From: Haberlea rhodopensis
Taxonomy: Eukaryota; Streptophyta; Magnoliopsida; Lamiales; Gesneriaceae
Direction of reading: 5' to 3'
Assembly (NCBI GenBank): GCA_907163345.1
Contig: CAJQUN010000228.1
Location: 744,001 to 808,000, forward strand
Length of the DNA: 64,000 bases
This document shows positions 58,301-64,000 of this stretch, piece by piece. A program made the translations under genes and the position numbers. Numbering within the stretch: position 1 is the stretch's first letter; every line of letters starts with the position of its first letter. The notes beneath the pieces were generated by a model, which made no database searches, was not told where the DNA came from, and saw nothing but the letters and a program-made list of their open reading frames with translations.

Positions 58301-58561
58301 ATGTTGGGCTCCTACTGCCTTTTGGGATTCGATTTTGATGTATCTTCTTCACCAGTACAGGTTTTGACCTTGCTAGCTGAGCCTGTTATTTATGATCACA
58401 TCAGGAAGGCTCAGGGGACCGATGCAGAGGTTCAGAGATGGATGTTAGTGGTCCATTCAGGTCAGCCATCGAGATTCAGAGTGGCTGAGGACGGTTCTCT
58501 GAGACTTGGCGACAGATGGGTGGTTCCAGATACACCCGAGTTACTCCAGGGTATATTACAG
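55331..58561 (+). CDS. Gag-pol polyprotein of T1, 3'-truncated
   Basis: The likely start is ATG at 55331; an in-frame ATG four codons upstream (55319) is also possible. Numbering from the latter: gag core about 50-225, two knuckles (CTNCGGWHLLRDC near 281 and CYICGKMGHMARGC near 298), protease LIDTGASHSF near 385, reverse transcriptase about 560-740 with FIDDILVYSR, and RNase H with LYTDASLQGLG near 869. The native frame ends at LLQGILQ; the last twelve codons and stop come from the inserted T2 LTR. No internal stop is present, so the frame was intact before T2 arrived. Gag and pol are one frame, as is usual for this clade. Confidence 0.95.
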
Positions 58562-59104
58562 TGTGAGACCCCGATATCTCAATATACTAATAGGTGCGAT
58601 TAAGAGAACTAAACATTCATATGAATAAATCAGAGTAAAGAGTCATGTTGATTTTCCTGAGCTTAAGGAATACAGTAGCAAAAGTTTCAAAAGGGATTCA
58701 CAATATTCCTACAAAAGGTGCTACATTATAGTCTTATTCTACCACAAGTAGAAGCTATATAAAATTTTCTCAAATCTTGTAGCTAATCCCGTAACTCTCC
58801 TTATAGCTCAGCTTCTCAACCCCGACCCTGGTTCTCAACATCAAAAGCACCTACAAAGACAACCCCCAACACATGAGCATATCACAATTCATATTCAACA
58901 TAATATGAAAATAAGGCGTAAATGCACAATCATAAAATACAAATCACTTCCTGTATTTCCATCTCATTTACAATGCCCACTGGTTGTCCCTGTACCATGA
59001 TTCATAATATAACACATTACATGAATGTATGGTTTCACAAATGAATGTCATGACATTTTCCTCTTTTTCTTGAGTCAGTCATCATCGGTTATTTTAATAC
59101 TTCT

Positions 59105-59250
59105 CCGCTTTTATAATCTCAAAACAAGCGGTATCTCATCCTCGCTTCTTTATACTAGCGGTATCTCATCCTCGCTCAGTATAGTATATACCCGCCTCCA
59201 TGTGCAAGCGAGCCTCCCCCCTCCCGCTCCACATTTTTAGCGGTAAAGCG
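59105..59250 (-). repeat. AGCGG / CTCGCT dyads in the T2 LTR
   Basis: Two copies of AGCGGTATCTCATCCTCGCT (59138-59158 and 59157-59178) can form AAGCG/CGCTT and AGCG/CGCT stems. Related CCGCTT...AAGCGG and CCGCT...AGCGG pairs flank them. The stem is the same as in the LARD array, with a loop of similar size. Confidence 0.75.
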
Positions 59251-59613
59251 TAAGCATTAACACCTTAACCGTGATCGCCCTGACTCGTGGAATACATCTC
59301 TTTATCCCACATCACAATATGCAACAACAATGCATAATATGCAACAACAATGCATAATAACATGTATCAACTCAATAATGCATCACATTGCATTCATCAT
59401 GCAGACAAAACATAAATACATGTTACCGTTGGGATGCCCGTACGTCGCTTACGTACCTTTCCAAAAAGTAGTGTGTGGTGGGACTCTATCCCCTGCGTTG
59501 TGTAGCCGTCTGTGAAGGCTCTACACCAGTGTACAACACAATATTAGATGCCAATATATGATCCCAAATCAAAAATCCAACAAAAAAACAATATTTCAAG
59601 ATTTTGCTTCTGG

Positions 59614-59760
59614 CGATCGATCGCTACCCCTTGGCGATCGATCGCCAAACTCCACTGTCCCATGGCGATCGATCGCGCCTTTCATGGCGATCGATCGCGT
59701 GGCTTTGATTTTGGCTACTGGACCTCGGCGATCGATCGCGCCATTTGTGGCGATCGATCG
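59614..59760 (-). repeat. Six CGATCGATCG palindromes in the T2 LTR
   Basis: Cores at 59614, 59635, 59666, 59688, 59729 and 59751. The second and sixth extend to 18-bp perfect palindromes, TTGGCGATCGATCGCCAA and GTGGCGATCGATCGCCAC. Spacing is 21, 31, 22, 41 and 22 bp. Confidence 0.95.
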
Positions 59761-60999
59761 CCACCTGGTCTGTGCGCGATAATTTTTCCAGCATGTTCAA
59801 CACCGATAATCACACCTTTCCTTCTAACATGTAAGACATACAACATGCCAATACTAACATGCTAGTATTTAAAACACATTACTCTGAGTGTATTTACATC
59901 AAGATTGTACCCCAACCACAAACCCACATGCATTAAAATCACCCATGAACATCAGTACTCATTCAACATTTTCTGAAAACAGGGCATTGTCTTCCTGCCC
60001 AGATTTTTGAGTACACACTTTCAAGCAACGAAATCTACCACATAAGTCATGCAATTTGCTCGAATAAAAATGTTAAGGGTTTCATCAAACTACCATGCAT
60101 ATTTTCACATCGAAGGTTCATTCAAAAACCCTTCTAACATGCATATTACCACCCCTTCAATATCACTCCCAGATCACATATTTCCAGAAAAACAGGGGAA
60201 AATATCTACCCAGATTTTCGAACACCATACTTTACATGCTTAAATCTACCACATAAAACATGTAATGTGCTCAAGGAAAAATACTGGAAGCTTCATAAAC
60301 ACACCATAAATGAACATGAATCGAAGGTTTAACAAAACCTAACCTAACATGCCATTTTTCACACTAAACAAAGTATGAACTCAACAACAAAAACTTCAAA
60401 CCCAGAAATGGTTCCTCACCCCTTTTGGCTCCGATTTTTGCAAGCTTTCCAAGCAAGAAAAATGGTGGATCTCCTCTTGTTTTCCCTTACCAGATGTTGG
60501 ACGAAAAAGTTGGAGAGAATGGAGTGGTTTCAGCTATGACAAGGTGGAGTGGGAGATGAGGAAAGAGGTATGGGCAAGCTGCAGCTGGCAGCAGGGTATG
60601 GGTCAAGGGGGGTGGTTTGTGGTGGGTTTATGTGATGTGTTATGTTTTGGTCCCGGTATTTCGCACGATGTATTAAAATATCCTCACATGATATTTTATA
60701 GTATTTTCTCATTAAAATACTTCAATTCTTATTTAAAATATACTTTACCAAAACGATTAACACACACCCCAAATTAAACATGCCACAATCCCCAAAATCC
60801 CAACATGTAACACATGCACCCTTACATGCATCTCCCAATATTATTAATTCATCACAAGAATTAGTACCATAAATTTCACAACAATGATTAATGTTTAAAT
60901 AACACATAATCATTTCGGGGATATCACAATACTCCCCTACTTATAGGATTTCGCCCTCGAAATCAGCATGCACTTACCCAAAATAAAATGAAACGTAAA

Positions 61000-63900
61000 T
61001 CACATACCAGAAAACAGTTCTGGGTAGTGCTGCACCATGTGTTGCTCCGTCTCCCACGTGGCCTCCTCGACACCCCTACGATCCCACTGAACTTTGACCA
61101 TAGGTATAACTTTGTTTCTCAGTCTGCGATCTGCCCTATCCAAAATCCTGATAGGCCGCTCCACATAGGAAACATCGGACTCAATCTGAACCTCAGAAGG
61201 CTGTAACACATGTGAAGGATCCGGCTCATACTTCCTCAGCATAGACACATGGAATACATCGTGTATACCCGACAGAGAAGGCGGTAAGGCCAAACGGTAC
61301 GCCAGAGTACCCACACGCTGTAAGATCTCATACGGCCCCACGTATCTAGGAGACAACTTCCCCCGCATACCAAACCGTACCACACCCCTGAAGGGTGAGA
61401 TCTTCAGAAAAACTCTGTCGCCCAACTGAAACTCCAACGGTCTCCGCCGCTGATTGGCATATGCTGCCTGTCTATCCTGAGCTGCCTTCATCTTTCGTCT
61501 GATAACCTTAACTTTCTCTTCCATTTCCTGAACCAACTCTGGTCCTCCAACCGACTTACGGTCCAAGTCATCCCAACACAAGGGTGACCTACAACGCCTA
61601 CCATAGAGGGCCTCGAAAGGAGCCATCTGTATACTTGCCTGGTAGCTGTTGTTGTAAGAGAACTCTACCAAGGCTATCAAGTCCTGCCATGATATGTCGA
61701 ACTCTAACACACAAGCTCTCAACATATCCTCGAGCGTCTGTATCGTACGCTCAGTCTGTCCGTCTGTCTGAGGGTGATAGGCTGTGCTCAGCCTCAACTC
61801 CGTACCTAGAGCTTTCTGCAGACCTTCCCAAAAGTGAGATGTGAACCGTGGATCTCGATCAGACACTATCGAAACAGGAATCCCGTGTAGTCTCACTATA
61901 TCTCTGACATATAACTGTGCCATCCTCAAGTGCGTATATGTCATACAGTAAGGAATGAAATGAGCCACTTTAGTCAATCTGTCCACGACTACCCAGATGG
62001 CATCAAAACCCGAAACAGTCCTCGGTAAGTGGGTCACGAAGTCCATCGACACGTGCTGCCACTTCCACTCGGGTATCTCCAAACTCCTTAGTTCACCTCC
62101 AGGCCTCTGCCTCTCAGCCTTCACCTGTTGACAAATCAAACAGCGCTTGACAAATGAGGTGACATCTTGTTTCATACGCCTCCACCAGAACTGGTTGCGT
62201 AGATCCTTATACATCTTCTTCCCGCCTGGGTGAACACTCATCCTACTGCAATGAGCTCGCTGTAAGATACCCTGGCGCAACTCGGGTGTATCTGGAACCA
62301 CCCATCTGTCGCCAAGTCGCAAAGAACCGTCCTCAGCCACTCTGAATCTCGATGGCTGATCTGAATGGACCACTGACATCCATCTCTGAATCTCTGCATC
62401 GGTCCCCTGAGCCTTCCTGATGTGATCATAAATAACCGGCTCAGCTAGCAAGGTCAAAACCTGTACTGGTGAAGTAGACACATCGTAATCGAATCCCAAA
62501 TGGCAGTAGGAGCCCAACATAGCCGATAGGTACATGGCATCCTCTGCTGTGCTCCTCACCTTCCGACTCAAAGCGTCGGCTGTCAAATTCGCTTTCCCGG
62601 GATGGTATAGGATTTCACAATCATAATCCTTCAATAGATCCATCCATCTCCTCTGTCTCATGTTCAGTTCAGCCTGTGTAAACAAGAACTTCAGGCTCTT
62701 GTGATCAGTGAAGATGGTGAATGAGGTACCGTATAAGTAGTGTCGCCATATCTTCAAGGCGAAAACTATAGCTGCCAACTCCAAATCATGGACTGGATAC
62801 CTCGTCTCATGTGGCTTCAACTGTCTCGAAGCATAAGCCACAACATGTCTGTCCTGCATCAGTACGCATCCTAAGCCCTGTAGCGATGCGTCGGTATAAA
62901 GGACAAATCCTTTGTTCTCCTTGGGAATCACAAGAACTGGTGCAGTAGTCAGTCTGTGTTTCAATTCCCGGAAACTCTGCTCACAAGCCTCTGACCAACA
63001 AAAAGAGACTCCCTTCTGAGTCAGCTGTGTAAGTGGTTTGGCGATCTTTGAGAAACCCTCGACGAAACGTCGATAATAGCCAGCCAACCCAAGAAAACTC
63101 CGAATCTCAGTGACTGAAGTAGGGGTAGACCAATCCATAACTGCCTCTATCTTCCTCGGGTCTACTGATATCCCTTCTCGTGATATAATATGGCCCAAGA
63201 ATGCAACACTGCTCAGCCAAAACTCACACTTGCTGAGTTTAGCGTACAACTGATGATCTCTGAGGATCTGGAGCACTATCCTCAGATGATTGGCATGATC
63301 CTCCTCACTCCTTGAATAGACGAGGATGTCATCAATGAATACGATCACAAACTGATCGAGGTACTCCTGAAATACTCTGTTCATCAGGCTCATAAAAACT
63401 GCAGGTGCATTTGTTACACCGAAAGGCATCACCAAGAACTCATAGTGTCCGTATCGAGTTCTAAAAGCCGTCTTTTGAACATCACCAGCTCTAACCCGCA
63501 CCTGATGATAGCCTGACCTCAAGTCTATCTTAGAGTACACCTCTGTACCCTGAAGCTGGTCGAACAGATCATCAATCCTCGGAAGTGGATATCTGTTCTT
63601 CACTGTAGCCTTGTTCAATTGCCTGTAGTCAATGCACAGACGCATTGATCCATCCTTCTTTTTCACGAACAAGACTGGTGCACCCCAAGGCGATACACTA
63701 GGACGAATGTATCCCTTGTCAAGGAGCTCCTGTAACTGTACCTTTAGTTCCCTCAGCTCTGCCGGTGCCATCCTGTATGGGGCACGAGAAATGGCTGATG
63801 TCCCCGGTAACAGCTCAATAGCAAACTCAACGTCCCTGACAGGCGGAAATCCCGGAATCTCATCTGGGAACACATCAATGAACTCCACCACAACTGGAAT

Positions 63901-64000
63901 GTCCTCGGCTCTCACTTCTTTTTCCTCAGATACATCCACCGCATAAATGATGTAACCGGTGTGGCCGCGCTCCAATAACCGCGACATCTTAACCGCTGAG
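61000..64000 (-). CDS. Pol polyprotein of T2, 5'-partial, with integrase and chromodomain
   Basis: The frame is open through the window edge; the first ATG in view (63987) matches an internal Met of T1, so gag and protease lie outside. Counting from it: reverse transcriptase to about residue 235 with FIDDILVYSR, RNase H with LYTDASLQGLG near 364, integrase HHCC finger (HCSRMSVHPGG ... CLICQQ) at about 577-620, catalytic core with SMDFVTHLP, SDRDPRF and HPQTDGQTER, a GPYE motif (KLSPRYVGPYEIL), and a C-terminal chromodomain-like segment (PIRILDRADRRLRNKVIPMV, EATWETE) ending LFSGM. The chromodomain is thought to guide insertion to particular chromatin. No stop interrupts it, so T2 may be young and coding-competent. 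Confidence 0.95.
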   Translation of the reverse strand, partial: SAVKMSRLLERGHTGYIIYAVDVSEEKEVRAEDIPVVVEFIDVFPDEIPGFPPVRDVEFAIELLPGTSAISRAPYRMAPAELRELKVQLQELLDKGYIRPSVSPWGAPVLFVKKKDGSMRLCIDYRQLNKATVKNRYPLPRIDDLFDQLQGTEVYSKIDLRSGYHQVRVRAGDVQKTAFRTRYGHYEFLVMPFGVTNAPAVFMSLMNRVFQEYLDQFVIVFIDDILVYSRSEEDHANHLRIVLQILRDHQLYAKLSKCEFWLSSVAFLGHIISREGISVDPRKIEAVMDWSTPTSVTEIRSFLGLAGYYRRFVEGFSKIAKPLTQLTQKGVSFCWSEACEQSFRELKHRLTTAPVLVIPKENKGFVLYTDASLQGLGCVLMQDRHVVAYASRQLKPHETRYPVHDLELAAIVFALKIWRHYLYGTSFTIFTDHKSLKFLFTQAELNMRQRRWMDLLKDYDCEILYHPGKANLTADALSRKVRSTAEDAMYLSAMLGSYCHLGFDYDVSTSPVQVLTLLAEPVIYDHIRKAQGTDAEIQRWMSVVHSDQPSRFRVAEDGSLRLGDRWVVPDTPELRQGILQRAHCSRMSVHPGGKKMYKDLRNQFWWRRMKQDVTSFVKRCLICQQVKAERQRPGGELRSLEIPEWKWQHVSMDFVTHLPRTVSGFDAIWVVVDRLTKVAHFIPYCMTYTHLRMAQLYVRDIVRLHGIPVSIVSDRDPRFTSHFWEGLQKALGTELRLSTAYHPQTDGQTERTIQTLEDMLRACVLEFDISWQDLIALVEFSYNNSYQASIQMAPFEALYGRRCRSPLCWDDLDRKSVGGPELVQEMEEKVKVIRRKMKAAQDRQAAYANQRRRPLEFQLGDRVFLKISPFRGVVRFGMRGKLSPRYVGPYEILQRVGTLAYRLALPPSLSGIHDVFHVSMLRKYEPDPSHVLQPSEVQIESDVSYVERPIRILDRADRRLRNKVIPMVKVQWDRRGVEEATWETEQHMVQHYPELFSGM

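Larger units (their letters stand above)
52952..58561 (+). mobile_element. Tekay/Del-type chromovirus T1, truncated by T2
   Basis: 5' LTR 52952-55113 (2,162 bp, TGTGATATCC...GTCTCACA), primer site TGGTATCAGAGC at 55119-55130, then one long gag-pol frame. It stops at 58561, where T2 begins within the integrase zinc-finger region; the rest should lie past T2 outside the window. T1 itself is inserted into an older LTR. The bases before it are TATTC; the matching duplication is not in the window. Confidence 0.95.
58562..60928 (-). repeat. 3' LTR of T2
   Basis: Plus-strand ends TGTGAGACCCC and GGGGATATCACA. It holds six CGATCGATCG cores (59614-59760) and an AGCGG/CGCT-rich block (59105-59250). 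It is about 200 bp longer than the T1 LTR and much more different from it than the pol genes are. Confidence 0.93.
58562..64000 (-). mobile_element. Tekay/Del-type chromovirus T2, inserted in T1, runs off the window
   Basis: 3' LTR 58562-60928 (2,367 bp), polypurine tract TAAGTAGGGGAGTAT (60929-60943, minus), then pol on the minus strand to the window edge. The bases in T1 before it are TACAG; the expected second copy of this duplication lies outside. T2 is in inverted orientation relative to T1, with nearly the same pol. Confidence 0.95.

Overview
The window is nuclear DNA from a flowering plant, most likely a eudicot. The evidence is GT-AG introns with short AT-rich sequence between exons, plant-type gene families, and dense plant LTR retrotransposons, several primed from initiator Met-tRNA. 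I cannot name the species. All identifications come from reading the sequence; no database search or alignment program was run.

Layout. 1-5,610: nested LTR ends, a degenerate minisatellite (about 1,341-2,225) and old repeat debris. 5,616-14,497: a complete non-autonomous (LARD-like) minus-strand LTR element with 2,486-bp LTRs and target duplication AATAA. 15,340-19,035: an older LTR split by a solo LTR (15,865-18,171, duplication TTAAT). 19,572-31,490: gene space holding an 11-exon glutaminyl-peptide cyclotransferase gene (20,835-27,456, plus), three non-autonomous hAT-type elements with readable 8-bp duplications, and a short SINE. 32,024-36,370: a four-exon PPPDE/DeSI-like peptidase gene (minus). 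37,898-47,215: remains of a YODA/MEKK-type MAPKKK gene split by a Ty1/copia element (38,243-45,983, duplication GTGGC). 47,785-48,504: an intact single-exon membrane-protein gene (minus). 49,252-51,376: a Mutator-like fold-back element with 9-bp duplication CCACAAACG. 51,386-64,000: an old LTR, a Tekay/Del-type chromovirus on the plus strand (T1, from 52,952), and a second one inserted into it in opposite orientation (T2, from 58,562, running off the window).

Three host genes look intact (QC, PPPDE, membrane protein). QC and PPPDE both carry small LTR elements inside introns. The MAPKKK locus is dead. Almost everything else is retrotransposon.

The most unusual signal is structural. Several unrelated LTR elements carry minisatellites whose units are hairpins or perfect palindromes. 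The stem arms change together: TAGCG/CGCTA alternates with TGGCG/CGCCA in the LARD; 13-bp stems with A-T to G-C swaps occur in the copia leader; CGTCA/TGACG alternates with TGTCA/TGACA in an old LTR; and clustered CGATCGATCG palindromes occur in at least five LTRs. Most appear to lie in the transcribed 5' part of the element, where packaging or dimerisation signals would be expected. That functional reading is inference.
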